Notes: generated from the sequence alone by a model not told the origin. A stretch of 64,000 bases of DNA from Polyangia bacterium (GCA_030430565.1 JAUIKS010000021.1:62001-126000); one strand, 5' to 3'; positions 17,605 to 29,886 are shown, counted from the stretch's first letter. A program made the numbers and translations.

Positions 17605-19128
17605 GTGCTGACCATCAACGAGCAGCTCGAGCTCGTCCTCGAGACGACGCACCTGGGCTTTTGGACATGGAACCCCTTGACGGGCGCGACCTCCTACTCG
17701 CCCGGGTGGCTCGAGCTGCTCGGCTACGCGGCGGATGAGGTCGCGGATCACCACGCGCTGATTCACCCCGACGATCGGCCGCGTCGCGACGAGCGCATGT
17801 CCGCGTACTTGGAGGGGCGCGCGTCGACCTTCGCGACGGTGCTCCGGGTGCGGAGCCGCGGGGGAGGCTGGGTGTTGATCGCGAGCCGCGGCGCGGTCAG
17901 CGAGCGCGACGAGCAGGGCCGCGCGACGCGGTTCTGCGGCGTGTACGAGGACATCTCGGCGCTCCGCGAGGCGTCGACGCTGCAGGCGAGCCGCCTGAAC
18001 GCGTGCGTGCTCTCGACGCTCAGTCACAAGCTGCGAAACCCGCTCAACGCGATCCTCGGTCTCTCCGAGGCGCTGGCCGACCGGGTGTTCGGACCGATCA
18101 CGCCGCGCCAGCGACGGAGTCTGAGGACGATCCACCAGAGCGGGGATCGGCTGCTCGCGATCCTCAACGACGTGATCGAGTTCTCGCGGCTCGAGGCGGG
18201 TCAGCTCTCGGCCGAGCTCGCGCCGGCCTCCGTGGCCGCCTGCGCGCGTGAGTGCCTGCTGAAACTCTCCGGGGTCGCCGAGGAGCGCGCGATCGGGCTG
18301 GTCGCCGCGCCGCTCGACGAGGCGATCGCGGCGGCTGATCCCCGGCGGCTCCGTCGTGCGCTCGAGAGCCTGCTCCGGCACGCGTTCACCGCCGCTCCGC
18401 GCGGCTCTGAGGTTCGCGTCCGGGTTCAGCGAGGCGTCGACCGCTCGTGGGTCGAGCTCATCGTGAGCGGGGAGGCCTCCGGCCACGAGCCTGAGCGCGC
18501 GGGCGCGATCGAGCTCTCGTTTGATCTGGACGCGTACATGGGCGAGGGCGCGTGCGGCCTCGCGCTGCCCGTCGCCAAGCGCCTGGTCGAGCTGCAAGGC
18601 GGCGATTTTTCAGTCCGCGGCGTCGACGGCCGCGTGGAGCTGCGGGTCGCGCTGCCGGCCTACGACGGCGAGCTGGGGCTCGACCCGCGGTCGCCAGCGC
18701 CGGCGTCCGCCGCTGCGCCCGACCGCTCGACCCGCGCCGGCGCCCCCGTGATCCTCGTGGTCGAAGACGACGACGCGAGCGCCCTGCTCGTGTGCGAGTA
18801 CCTCGAGGCCAACGGCCTCCGCGCCCGCCTGGTGCAGGACGGGCGCGCGGCGGTCGAGGCGGGGATGGACGACGAGGTCGCGCTGGTGCTCATGGACCAC
18901 GGCTTGCCGGGGATGACTGGGCTCGAGGCCGCGACCCAGATCCGCGCGCGAGAGCGGACCGGCGGGCGCGCGGCGAAGCCCGTCATCCTGCTGACGGGGG
19001 ACAACTCCGACGCGACCCGGCGGGCCTGCGCGGAGGTCGGCGCGTCGCGCTTGCTGGTCAAGCCGCTGCCGCTGCGAGAGCTCGTCGCCGCGATCGCGTC
19101 CTTGCTGCCCGGAGGAGGTCGCTCGTGA
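17605..19128 (+). CDS. PAS hybrid histidine-kinase-like protein with receiver
   Basis: A 507-residue soluble protein. Residues 1-125 are a PAS/PAC sensor (GFWTWNPLTGATSYSPGW, CGVYEDIS). A HisKA helix follows with LSHKLRNPLNAILGL (His141). The ATPase region lacks clear N and G1 boxes (LLRHAFTAAP; no DxGxG). The C-terminal receiver is intact: ILVVEDDD, phospho-Asp in LVLMDHGLPGM, and LVKPLPL. The degenerate ATPase suggests it may depend on another kinase, such as the preceding one. It starts at GTG with GGAG upstream and overlaps the next gene by 4 bp (GTGA). Confidence 0.85.
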   Translation: MLTINEQLELVLETTHLGFWTWNPLTGATSYSPGWLELLGYAADEVADHHALIHPDDRPRRDERMSAYLEGRASTFATVLRVRSRGGGWVLIASRGAVSERDEQGRATRFCGVYEDISALREASTLQASRLNACVLSTLSHKLRNPLNAILGLSEALADRVFGPITPRQRRSLRTIHQSGDRLLAILNDVIEFSRLEAGQLSAELAPASVAACARECLLKLSGVAEERAIGLVAAPLDEAIAAADPRRLRRALESLLRHAFTAAPRGSEVRVRVQRGVDRSWVELIVSGEASGHEPERAGAIELSFDLDAYMGEGACGLALPVAKRLVELQGGDFSVRGVDGRVELRVALPAYDGELGLDPRSPAPASAAAPDRSTRAGAPVILVVEDDDASALLVCEYLEANGLRARLVQDGRAAVEAGMDDEVALVLMDHGLPGMTGLEAATQIRARERTGGRAAKPVILLTGDNSDATRRACAEVGASRLLVKPLPLRELVAAIASLLPGGGRS

Positions 19129-19757
19129 CGCGAGGGGCGACGATCCTCGTCGTGGACGACGAGTCGAGCGGGCGCGAGACGATCGAGGCCCTGCTGTTCG
19201 CCGAGCCCTACGAGCTCCGCTTCGCGGACAGCGGCAGGGCCGCGCTCCGCGCTCTGGCGCGCGAGCCCATCGACGCGGTGATCTGCGACATCATGATGCC
19301 GGGGATCGACGGTTTCGAAGTCTGCCGCCGGATCCGCGCGGACGAGCGCTGGGCGCTCTTGCCGGTCATGCTGTGCACGGCGCTCGACGGGGACGACGAT
19401 GTCGCGCAGGGCCTCGGCGCGGGCGCCAACGACTTCGTTTCGAAGCCGGTCAGCGGCGTCGTCCTGCGCGCCCGGCTGCGCGCCATGCTGCGCGTGCGCT
19501 CGAACTACGAGGAGGTCCGCAGCGGGCGCTACGACCTCGACGCGTTGATGCGGCAGCGTCGAGAGTCGATCATGCGCGACGCCGGGCTGACGCCCCGGGA
19601 GACCGAGGTCTTGGGTCTGCTCTTGCTCGGGCGAACGTACGACGACATCGGGCGGGCGCTCGGCCTCAAGCCGCGGACGGCGAAGTTTCACCAAGCGAGG
19701 ATCTTGAAGAAGCTCGGCGCCGAGTCTCGACTCGACCTCTCGCGCATCTTCCTCTAG
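19125..19757 (+). CDS. NarL/LuxR-type response regulator
   Basis: A 210-residue regulator with a receiver domain: ILVVDDE, phospho-Asp55 in VICDIMMPG, and FVSKPV. A C-terminal LuxR-type HTH follows (LTPRETEVLGLLLLGRTYDD, then GLKPRTAKFHQARILKKL). GTG start with a strong GGAGGAGG site inside the upstream kinase gene and a 4-bp overlap, so it is coupled to that kinase and is its probable phosphorelay output. Confidence 0.92.
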   Translation: MTRGATILVVDDESSGRETIEALLFAEPYELRFADSGRAALRALAREPIDAVICDIMMPGIDGFEVCRRIRADERWALLPVMLCTALDGDDDVAQGLGAGANDFVSKPVSGVVLRARLRAMLRVRSNYEEVRSGRYDLDALMRQRRESIMRDAGLTPRETEVLGLLLLGRTYDDIGRALGLKPRTAKFHQARILKKLGAESRLDLSRIFL

Positions 19758-19835
19758 ACGCGCCCTAAAGACATGTTTTTTGAGGCAGGCAGCAGCCCGC
19801 GCCGCGCTCGCGTCGAGACGTGGTGAGCGATGGGG

Positions 19836-21041
19836 CTAGCGCTCGTCTGGAGCGCGCCCTGAGCTCCACGCGGCGATCCACTCAGGCAGCGCGTCGCGGG
19901 GCATCGGCCGCGCGATGAAGTAGCCCTGCCCGAGCTCGCTCCCGGTGCGCCGCGCCCAGCTCCACAGGCGCGCGTCCTCGATCCCCTCGACGACGACGCG
20001 CATCCCGAGCCGATGCGCGAGCTCGACGGTGTTCTCGGCGATGATGCGGGTATGCTGGTCGGTGAGCACGCGCGCGGCGAAGCCTCGGTCGATCTTGAGC
20101 TCGCTGAAGGGCATCCGGTCGAGCTGCGCGAGCGTGGCGTAGCCGGTCCCGAAGTCGTCGATCGACGTGATGAAGCCGCGCATCGCGAGTCGCGTGAGGA
20201 GCTCCAGCGGCAGCGGCTCCTCCCCGGCGAGCACGCTCTCGGTGACCTCGAGCACGAGCTGAGAGGGGTCGCGGCCTGTCTCGCGCGCCAGCGCGACGAA
20301 GCGCGCCACGAACGAGGCGTCCTGAAGGCTGCGGACCGAGCAGTTGAGCGAGAGCCGCAGGGGGAGCCGCCGCGCGGCGCACCACGAGAGGTCCTGCATC
20401 GCGCGGCGAAACACCCAGTCCGAGAGCTCGTGAATGAGACCTGACCTCTCGGCCAGCGGGATGAAGGCGCTCGGCGAGACGCGACCGCGCGTCGGGTGCT
20501 GCCAGCGGACGAGCGCCTCGAACCCGATGACGCGCCGCGTCGCGAGCTCGACCTGCGGCTGGTAGTGCACCAGCAGCTCGTCGCGCGCGATCGCGTCGCG
20601 GAGCTCCCGCTTCGACGGGCGCGCCTGCGGCGCGCGAGCTGGCCCGCGCGCCGCCGGCGACACGCCCCGCAGCAGCGCGTTGAGCTCCGCGAATCGAAAC
20701 GGCTTGGAGAGCGCGCCGACGACGTTGAGGCCGTGCTCGACCGCGAGGCGCGTCGCGCCGCGCCGGACTCGCTCGTGCACGCCGCTCATCAGGATGAGCG
20801 AGGTCTGGGTGTTCATCGTGGTGATCCGACGGATCACCTCGAGGCCGTCGACCTGCGGCATGCGGAGATCGAGCACCGTGACGTCGACGCCGCGGATCAG
20901 CGCGCGCTCGAGATCTGGGAAGCTCTCGCACTCGGCGACGTCGTGACCCAAGTGGCGAAGCATCGCCGCGATCGTCACGCGCACGTCCGCTTCGTCGTCC
21001 AGGATCGCGATCCTGAGCGACCCGCCCGCGGTGGTCTTCAT
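19836..21041 (-). CDS. Receiver-EAL response regulator (c-di-GMP phosphodiesterase)
   Basis: A 401-residue protein. The N-terminal receiver has LRIAILDDEAD, phospho-Asp in VTVLDLRMPQ, and LSKPF. The C-terminal EAL domain keeps the expected catalytic set: FEALVRWQ, LSLNCS, LEVTES, DDFGTGY, LKIDRGF, VVEGIE and QGYFIARP. It should hydrolyse c-di-GMP under phosphorylation control, as in RocR-type proteins. It converges with the NarL regulator and is divergent from the five-PAS kinase. Confidence 0.93.
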   Translation of the reverse strand: MKTTAGGSLRIAILDDEADVRVTIAAMLRHLGHDVAECESFPDLERALIRGVDVTVLDLRMPQVDGLEVIRRITTMNTQTSLILMSGVHERVRRGATRLAVEHGLNVVGALSKPFRFAELNALLRGVSPAARGPARAPQARPSKRELRDAIARDELLVHYQPQVELATRRVIGFEALVRWQHPTRGRVSPSAFIPLAERSGLIHELSDWVFRRAMQDLSWCAARRLPLRLSLNCSVRSLQDASFVARFVALARETGRDPSQLVLEVTESVLAGEEPLPLELLTRLAMRGFITSIDDFGTGYATLAQLDRMPFSELKIDRGFAARVLTDQHTRIIAENTVELAHRLGMRVVVEGIEDARLWSWARRTGSELGQGYFIARPMPRDALPEWIAAWSSGRAPDER

Positions 21042-21346
21042 GGGCTCGCCAGACTCCTCATCGCTCCCGGGGAGTGAGGATTCTACACCGCGGGCCTAGG
21101 TGGAGCTACGGCGCTCACTGTACGGCGAGCGGCGTGCACGCGGCACACGACGACCCGCGCGACGTCGTACTTCCTTCGTTCGTTCGAATCGCGCGCGCTG
21201 AGGCTGGGTACGCGCGAGCGCGCAACTATTATGAGTACTTAAGGCCATGTCTTAGACCGCTCGAGCGAGCTACGATCGTCACGCCGCGCCCGCGCGCGCG
21301 CTGGCGGCCGGGCTGCCCGGCCCGGCGGTGATGTGAGAGACGACCG
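21042..21346. other. Intergenic region between divergent signalling genes
   Basis: About 300 bp without a gene. It holds a TTCGTTCGTTCGAATCG stretch, an AT-rich patch (AACTATTATGAGTACTTAAGG) just over 20 bases split here as AACTATTATG and AGTACTTAAGG, and a half-copy of the dispersed motif (CCATGTC at about 21,245). It probably carries both promoters. Confidence 0.5.
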
Positions 21347-24331
<2,985 letters not shown>

Positions 24332-24371
24332 GCAGCCTCGCGCGCGCGTCGTCCTCGGCTACGCTTGTCCG

Positions 24372-25799
24372 GTGCGGGGGACCCTGACGCGAGCGCTCGC
24401 CAGCCTCATGCCGCTCCTCAGCGGCGCGCTGGGGGCGTCGGCCTGCAGCGGGAGCGCGGCGGCGAGCGCTCGGCATGAGCTGTCCTCAACACCAGGTGAT
24501 CGCGCTGGCGACACGGACGAGCCGCGCGCGTGGGTGCTCCGCGCGCGGCTGAGCCCCTGCAGCGGGATGCCTTGGTTCGTGCCGCTCGTGCGCGACTTCG
24601 ACGGGGACGGTCGCGACGACCTCCTGCTGGGCTGCTCGAACAAGCTGGCCGTGTCGCTGGGCGCGGGCGCGCGCGAGGCCGTCTTGGCGCCCGCGTTTCA
24701 ACACGGCGCGCTCGACCGGCTGATCTACTCGGCCGCGCAGCTGTCGAAATGGCCAGCTCCGGCGTTCCTGGTCGCGGGCAACAAGACCGGCGTGGTGATC
24801 GTCGAGGCCGCGCGCGGGGAGGCGAGCAGCAGACGCGTCGAGATCGCCGCCTGGCGCGACGAGGAGCTCGGGGCGCGCGCGGCGAGCGTCCGGCTGCTCG
24901 ACGACGGCGGGGCGCTCGCGGAGGGGGTCGTGTACGCGGCTGGGCCCGGCGCGCTCGTGGAGCTCGAGTGGCGCCGCGCGGGCGACGAGGCCGGCGCGCT
25001 GCACGAGCGGCGCAGCTGGCCGGCGCCCCCGGTGGGCGAGCCCGATCGCCTCGCGCTCGTCGACCTTCACGGCGCTGGCGAGCCGAGCCTGGTCCTGCTC
25101 GCGCATCCCCGGGTACGGACCAACAAGTGCAGGTTGGTGATGATCGAGTGGCCGACGCGGCTGCGGGCTGGCCGGCTCGAACTCGGGGCGCCGCGCGAGC
25201 ACGTGATCGAGCGAGCGTGCGCGAGCGTGCCGATCAGCGCCGGAGACGAGCCGGGCGTCGCGCTGCGCCTCGAGGGAGGATCGGTCGGCCTCGCGCGACT
25301 TGACGGCGATCGAGTCGACGTGCAGCCCGAGCTCGCGCCGCTGGCGACGCGCGCCGGCCGGCCGGTCGAGCATACGGAGCCGCTGGCGCTCCTTACCCAG
25401 CGAGCGCGGGCCGGCTCGAGTCGTCAGCTGTGCGCGCGGGTCCTCGTCCGGGAGCTGGTGCTCGACGCCGATCGCGTGGTCGCCTCCGCCGGCTCGCTCC
25501 TCACGTACCGCGTCGAGGACGGCGACGTCACGGGTGTCCGCGCGACGCCGCTGCCCGACGGCTTCGAACTCGGCGCGGTCGCCCGCGGTGACTTCGACGG
25601 AGACGGGCGCGACGAGACGCTCTTGGTCGACGGGAGCTACCCGCAGCACATCGTCAGCCGGTATCTCGGCCACGGCTGCGAGGGCCCGATGGACGCGCCG
25701 ACGGGCGCCACGGGCGCCACAGACGCTCCTACGACGGAAACTCGTCCGGGTGGTCCTGCTCCCACTTCGCCAGCCACGGCAGGATCTCGACCTTCCTGA
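24372..25799 (+). CDS. FG-GAP/VCBS-like lipoprotein
   Basis: A 475-residue exported protein with a signal ending near ALGASACSG (possible lipobox). Two calcium-loop style motifs, DFDGDGRDDLLLG (residues ~75-87) and DFDGDGRDETLLVDG (~410), mark FG-GAP/VCBS-like blades, so a beta-propeller is likely. The C-terminus is a Thr/Pro/Gly-rich tail that overlaps the end of the convergent HTH gene by about 70 bp. Starts at GTG. Function unknown. Confidence 0.8.
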   Translation: MRGTLTRALASLMPLLSGALGASACSGSAAASARHELSSTPGDRAGDTDEPRAWVLRARLSPCSGMPWFVPLVRDFDGDGRDDLLLGCSNKLAVSLGAGAREAVLAPAFQHGALDRLIYSAAQLSKWPAPAFLVAGNKTGVVIVEAARGEASSRRVEIAAWRDEELGARAASVRLLDDGGALAEGVVYAAGPGALVELEWRRAGDEAGALHERRSWPAPPVGEPDRLALVDLHGAGEPSLVLLAHPRVRTNKCRLVMIEWPTRLRAGRLELGAPREHVIERACASVPISAGDEPGVALRLEGGSVGLARLDGDRVDVQPELAPLATRAGRPVEHTEPLALLTQRARAGSSRQLCARVLVRELVLDADRVVASAGSLLTYRVEDGDVTGVRATPLPDGFELGAVARGDFDGDGRDETLLVDGSYPQHIVSRYLGHGCEGPMDAPTGATGATDAPTTETRPGGPAPTSPATAGSRPS

Positions 25800-26100
25800 A
25801 GAACACGCTGCGGCCGATGTAGAGCACGCCTGGCATCTGCCCGCGGTAGACCCGGTCGTAGACCGCGCTGCGGGTCCGCTTCATTCGCTCGGCCACCTGG
25901 GTCGCCGTCAGCAGCGGCGATGGGTCCGCGTCTTCATCGTCGAGCTCGTCGTCGAGCTCGTCGTCGAGCTCGTCGTCGAGCTCGTCATGGAGCTCGTCCT
26001 CCGAGTCCTCAAAGGTCTCCCCGAACTCGTCCGAGCTCGCGTGCTCGTCGGCCGCCTGCTCGTCGGCCGCGACGGCGGCTCCTGATCGCCTCGCATCCAT
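25729..26100 (-). CDS. HTH_17/excisionase-type DNA-binding protein with acidic repeat
   Basis: A 123-residue protein. Residues ~35-60 are a DELD repeat (four near-perfect units of a 12-bp minisatellite). The C-terminal ~65 residues are a MerR-like helix-turn-helix of the HTH_17/excisionase type: LLTATQVAERMKRTRSAVYD, then YIGRSVFFRKVEILPWL. The acidic run might imitate DNA or recruit a partner. Start: ATG at 26,100 with GGAGGT five bases upstream. No integrase is nearby, so it is more likely a host regulator than a phage Xis. Confidence 0.8.
   Translation of the reverse strand: MDARRSGAAVAADEQAADEHASSDEFGETFEDSEDELHDELDDELDDELDDELDDEDADPSPLLTATQVAERMKRTRSAVYDRVYRGQMPGVLYIGRSVFFRKVEILPWLAKWEQDHPDEFPS
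25942..25989. repeat. 12-bp minisatellite GAGCTCGTCGTC
   Basis: Four head-to-tail units, three perfect and the last variant, encode the Asp-Glu-Leu-Asp run of the HTH protein on the other strand. The number of units could vary without breaking the frame. Confidence 0.85.
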
Positions 26101-26726
26101 ACACACCTCCAATTTGTCCCCTAGACCAGGTTCCCGCAGGGTACCCGGTCGCCTGGCCGAAAAGGAAGACCGTGAGAACGCGCGCGGCCCCGCGGCCGGC
26201 GGCTCGCGGGCCGCCGCGCGCCGCCTCGCGCGAGTCTGTTTATGTCCACATGTTCATGTTAAACCGCGCGCGCTCGGCGGCTCGCGCCGCGCGATCGCGG
26301 GCCCGCGTCACGCGTGGCAGCCTCTGCCATCTCCGTGGCGACATCGTCATGGCGTCGCCGTCGCCAGGCCATAAAACGGCGCTCTCCGGCGACTCGACGC
26401 CGCGCCGCGTTGGCCCGCGGCGTGCAATAGCAGTCGGCGCATCTCTGGGCTTAAGCACACGCGTGAGTCTGTCACGGCACGCGGCGGCGACGACGCCGCG
26501 CGCCGTCAGCGGGAGGTCGTCCGCGCGCGGGGGGCCGGCCTCGCGCGCGAGCTCGCGCCGCTCGTGCTCGGCCTCGCGGTCCTGCTCGCGGCGATCGTCG
26601 GCGTGGTGCTCGCGCCAGATCCCGCGCTGGCGCGTCGCGGGCTGCTGCCGCTGGCGGCGCTCGCGTGCATCCTGTTCGGCTTCGCGTGCGCGCGCGCGCG
26701 CCAGGCCGCGGCGGATCGAAGGCTCG
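26101..26726. other. Long region without a convincing gene; possible gene remnant
   Basis: About 625 bp. The left part holds an AT-rich patch with overlapping ATGT half-sites (TTATGTCCACATGTTCATGT at 26,240). From about 26,500 to 26,740 one + frame reads like a membrane protein with two helices (LGLAVLLAAIVGVVLAPDPA, LLPLAALACILFGFACA) and a basic end, but it has no proper start upstream of 26,564 and runs into the antisense of the peptidase gene. It may be a fragment of a lost gene. Confidence 0.4.
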
Positions 26727-28637
26727 CTACCAGCCGCAGGCGCGGCCCTTGTTCTGCTCGGCGAGGTACTTCGCGAGCGGCTCGAAGTACTCGATCATCG
26801 GCGTCGCGTCCATGCTGCGCGTGCCGGCGACCGCCTCGAGGGCGTCGGGCCACGGCTTGCTCGCGCCCATCTCGAGCATCGCGCGGAGCTTGTCGCCGGC
26901 GGCCTCGCTGCCGTGGATCGAGCAGGTGTGCAGGGGGCCGTCGTGACCGGCGGCCTCGCACAGCGCCTTGTGGAATTGGAACTGCAGGATCCGGGCGAGG
27001 AAGTAGCGCGTGTACGGGGTGTTCGCGGGGATGTGGTACTTCGCGCCCGGGTCAAAGTCCTGCTCGCTGCGCTCGCTCGGCGGCTTGATCCCCTGGTAGG
27101 TGTCGCGCAGCTCCCACCACGCCGCGTTGTAGCGCTCGGGCTTGATCGAGCCCGAGAACACGCCCCAGCGCCACTTGTCGATCAGCAGGCCGAAGGGCAA
27201 GAACGCGATCTTGTCGAGCGCGTCCTGCATCTGCTTGTTGAGGACCGCTTTCTCGTCGCTGGAGAGCGCGTCGAGCAGGCCGATCTTGTTGAGGTAGGCG
27301 GGCGTGACCGAGAGCGCGAGCGTGTCGCCGATGCCCTCGTGAAAGCCGTCGTGCGCGCCCTGCTGAAACAGCACCGGGAGCTTGTAGTAGTAGTGATAGT
27401 AGTAGTTGTGCCCCAGCTCGTGGTGGATCGTGATCAGGTCCTCCATGTTGACCTTGATGCACATCTTGATCCGCAGGTCGTCGCTGTAGGTCACGTCCCA
27501 GGCGCTCGCGTGGCACACGACGTCACGGTCCGGCGGCTTGGTGAACATCGAGCGCTCCCAGAAAGTCGCGGGCAGCGGGTCGAGGCCGAGCGAGACGAAG
27601 AACGCCTCGGCGGTCTTGACCATCTTCCGCTCGTCGTAGCCCTTGTCCTGCAGCGCCTTGGTCACGTCGATGCTCGGCTGACCGGCGTAGGGCTCCATCA
27701 GCGGGTAGATGTTGCCCCACTCCTGCGCCCACATGTTGCCCAGCAGGTGCGCGGGGATCGGCCCCGCCGGGTCGACCACCGCGTCGCCGTACTGCTTGTG
27801 CAGCGTCGCGCGCACGTGGCAGTGCAGCTGCTCGTAGAGCGGGCGGACCTGGCCCCAGAGGCGCTCCAGCTCGCGCTCGAAGGCCTCGGGGCTCATGTCG
27901 TAGCCCGAGCGCCACAGCTGCCCTACGTCGGCGTAGCCGATCGCGCGCGCCCCCTCGTTGCCGAGCGCGACGAAGCGCTCGTACTTGGCGCGCATCTCCC
28001 CGCGCGAGATCGTCCGCCAGCCCTCCCACGCGCTCATCAGCGCCTTGGGGTCGCGGCTCTGGGCGAGCACGTCGCTGAGCTCGCCGAGGTCGCGGCAGAC
28101 CTCCTTGCCGCCGGCGTCGGTCTCGCAGTGCTCGCCCTTGCCGTAGAGGCTCTGCAGCTCGGTCGCGATCGTCGCCAGCTCGGCGCGCTTCTTCGGGTCC
28201 TCCGGCGCGGGCAGGGTGGTCGCGGTCTTCAGGAGATCGAGCTGCCGGCGCGCGCGCTGCTCGACCTTGACGCCGTCGAAGGAGCGCGCCTTCGGGATCG
28301 CGCCGCCGATGTACTCCATCACCTTCTCGTGGGCGGCAGCCGCGGCTTTCTCGGTCTCGGGCGTGATGTTGGTCGCCTGCTCCCACGCCCGCGACTCGGC
28401 CTCGATCCACAGCGCGCGCAGCTTCGCGTCGTTGGTCTTGACGAAGGCCTCGGCCTCCTCGGGCGTCCTGGCGTTCGGGTCAGGCGAGGGCGCGCGCGCG
28501 GCGTCGCGCTCGGCGTCGATCGTCGGCGGGTCCTGGGCCTTGGGCTTCGAGTCGCAGGCGCTCGCGGTCGCCAGCGTCAGGGCGAGGGACGCGAGGGCGT
28601 AGCCGAGATGGGGGCGACGGGGGCGCGCGGAGGTCAT
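26727..28637 (-). CDS. M2-family peptidyl-dipeptidase (ACE-like) lipoprotein
   Basis: A 636-residue exported metallopeptidase. The signal ends at a lipobox (LALTLATASAC). The zinc site is HHELGHNYYYH (HExxH at about 406-410), followed by HEGIGDTLAL carrying the third zinc ligand, as in angiotensin-converting-enzyme relatives. The helical body (WRTISRGEMRAKYERFVALG, GNIYPLMEPY) and length fit family M2. It should release C-terminal dipeptides from peptides in the periplasm or at the outer membrane. The ATG at 28,637 starts the signal peptide; an ATG four codons upstream is possible. Confidence 0.92.
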   Translation of the reverse strand: MTSARPRRPHLGYALASLALTLATASACDSKPKAQDPPTIDAERDAARAPSPDPNARTPEEAEAFVKTNDAKLRALWIEAESRAWEQATNITPETEKAAAAAHEKVMEYIGGAIPKARSFDGVKVEQRARRQLDLLKTATTLPAPEDPKKRAELATIATELQSLYGKGEHCETDAGGKEVCRDLGELSDVLAQSRDPKALMSAWEGWRTISRGEMRAKYERFVALGNEGARAIGYADVGQLWRSGYDMSPEAFERELERLWGQVRPLYEQLHCHVRATLHKQYGDAVVDPAGPIPAHLLGNMWAQEWGNIYPLMEPYAGQPSIDVTKALQDKGYDERKMVKTAEAFFVSLGLDPLPATFWERSMFTKPPDRDVVCHASAWDVTYSDDLRIKMCIKVNMEDLITIHHELGHNYYYHYYYKLPVLFQQGAHDGFHEGIGDTLALSVTPAYLNKIGLLDALSSDEKAVLNKQMQDALDKIAFLPFGLLIDKWRWGVFSGSIKPERYNAAWWELRDTYQGIKPPSERSEQDFDPGAKYHIPANTPYTRYFLARILQFQFHKALCEAAGHDGPLHTCSIHGSEAAGDKLRAMLEMGASKPWPDALEAVAGTRSMDATPMIEYFEPLAKYLAEQNKGRACGW

Positions 28638-28740
28638 GGAGCAATCCATCCCAGGAGGCTACACGATCGCCGCGCTCACCCGGAAATGTACGTCGTTATT
28701 ATGCGAGCCTGGGCGACTCGCGTACCGTGGCCGCGGCCCC

Positions 28741-29262
28741 ATGACGACCGACACGCTACGCTCGTTCACCACCGGCGAGCTCGCGCCGCTCGACCCGGCG
28801 CCGCTGCCCGGCGTGTTCGCCCGCACGGTCACCACGCCGCCCGTCGACATCGCCGCCCCGCGCGCCGAGGTCTGGCGGGCGCTCACCGAGCTGCGTGCGT
28901 ACGCCGAGTGGTGCCCGTTCACGCGGAGGATCGAGGCGCGCTGGGAGCTCGGCTCGCCGGTACACCTGCACCTCAACTGGGACCCGCGGAGCCTCGCCGA
29001 GCCGACCCACGAGGTGGTCGAGCGCCTCAGCGTCTACGAGCCCGAGCGCGCGCTCGGCTGGAGCCTGCGGCTGGCCGGCGGCCTGCTGCGGACCGAGCGA
29101 ATCCAGTACCTCGAGGCGCGCGAGGCCGGCGTTCGCTACCACACCCACGATCGCTTCGTCGGCCCGCTCGCGCCGCTCGTGGTCGCGCTCTACGGCGCGA
29201 GGACGGCGGCGGGCTTCGCCGCGATCGCGGCGGCGCTCAAGCGCCGCGTCGAGGGCTGTTGA
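28741..29262 (+). CDS. SRPBCC / polyketide-cyclase-like protein
   Basis: A 173-residue single-domain protein. VDIAAPRAEVWRALTELRAY followed by AEWCPFTRRIEARWELG is the typical N-terminus of SRPBCC ligand-binding proteins. FVGPLAPLVVALYGARTAAG near the end is the long C-terminal helix. Such proteins bind small hydrophobic ligands in a central cavity. No partner gene is evident; it is divergent from the M2 peptidase. Confidence 0.85.
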   Translation: MTTDTLRSFTTGELAPLDPAPLPGVFARTVTTPPVDIAAPRAEVWRALTELRAYAEWCPFTRRIEARWELGSPVHLHLNWDPRSLAEPTHEVVERLSVYEPERALGWSLRLAGGLLRTERIQYLEAREAGVRYHTHDRFVGPLAPLVVALYGARTAAGFAAIAAALKRRVEGC

Positions 29263-29292
29263 CGGCTCGGCGAGCCCGCGTAGACGTGCCGC

Positions 29293-29886
29293 TCAGAACC
29301 GCCAGCCGAGCAGGATCTTCCAGTTCAGCGCGACGAAGACGTCGGTCTCCGTCCCGAACACCGTGTCGTAGAAGATCACGTTGACGTCGGGGCCCAGCTC
29401 GGTGCCGATGTAGAAGCTCTCGGTGACCAGCCCCTGGATCCCGGCCGCGAACGGGAAGCCGAGACCGACGTCGGCGCGATCGCCCAGGATGAACAGGTTG
29501 TCGCCGATGTGGATGTTGAGGTTCGTGCCGAACATGCCGTAGGCGAACCACCGGTTCCCGCTGCCGCCGAGGCGGAGCTCGGGGCCGAGCGAGAGCAGGT
29601 GCAGGTCGCCGAAGTCGGTGAGGTGCATCCAGTGCTCGAAGTCCACGCCGACGGCCCACGCGAAGCCGCTGCGGTGGGACCAGAAGCCGCCGCCGCCGAG
29701 CCCGTACTGGTAGCCGAGCAGGTCGGTGTTGTCGACGTCGACCGCGAGCGCGCCGGGCTTGAGATGAAAGTACGAGCCGTCGCGTCGGAATTTGTTCGGC
29801 CGCTTGCGGGCCTCCGCGTCGGTCGCCAGCAGCAGCGCGCCGGCGCCGACGAGGAGCGCGAGGGCGAGGGTCCAGGGCCGCGTCAT
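29293..29886 (-). CDS. Exported beta-barrel-like protein
   Basis: A 197-residue protein with a cleavable signal (LALALLVGAGALLLATDAEA). The mature part alternates aromatic and polar residues in strands with turns (YQYGLGGGGFWSHRSGFAWA, WFAYGMFGTNLNIHIGDN) and ends in WKILLGWRF, a terminal aromatic typical of outer-membrane barrels. It is probably a small outer-membrane barrel. Function unknown. Confidence 0.75.
   Translation of the reverse strand: MTRPWTLALALLVGAGALLLATDAEARKRPNKFRRDGSYFHLKPGALAVDVDNTDLLGYQYGLGGGGFWSHRSGFAWAVGVDFEHWMHLTDFGDLHLLSLGPELRLGGSGNRWFAYGMFGTNLNIHIGDNLFILGDRADVGLGFPFAAGIQGLVTESFYIGTELGPDVNVIFYDTVFGTETDVFVALNWKILLGWRF

Noticed and set aside
25729..25799. Frameshift or misassembly where the FG-GAP and HTH genes overlap
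   Set aside because: The overlap is convergent and involves only the low-complexity tail of the lipoprotein; both frames are otherwise normal.
25920..29384. Very long + strand open frame of over 1,100 codons
   Set aside because: It is the antisense shadow of the M2 peptidase gene; its translation is Arg/Ala/Leu-rich with no domain, while the opposite strand has a clear HExxH peptidase.
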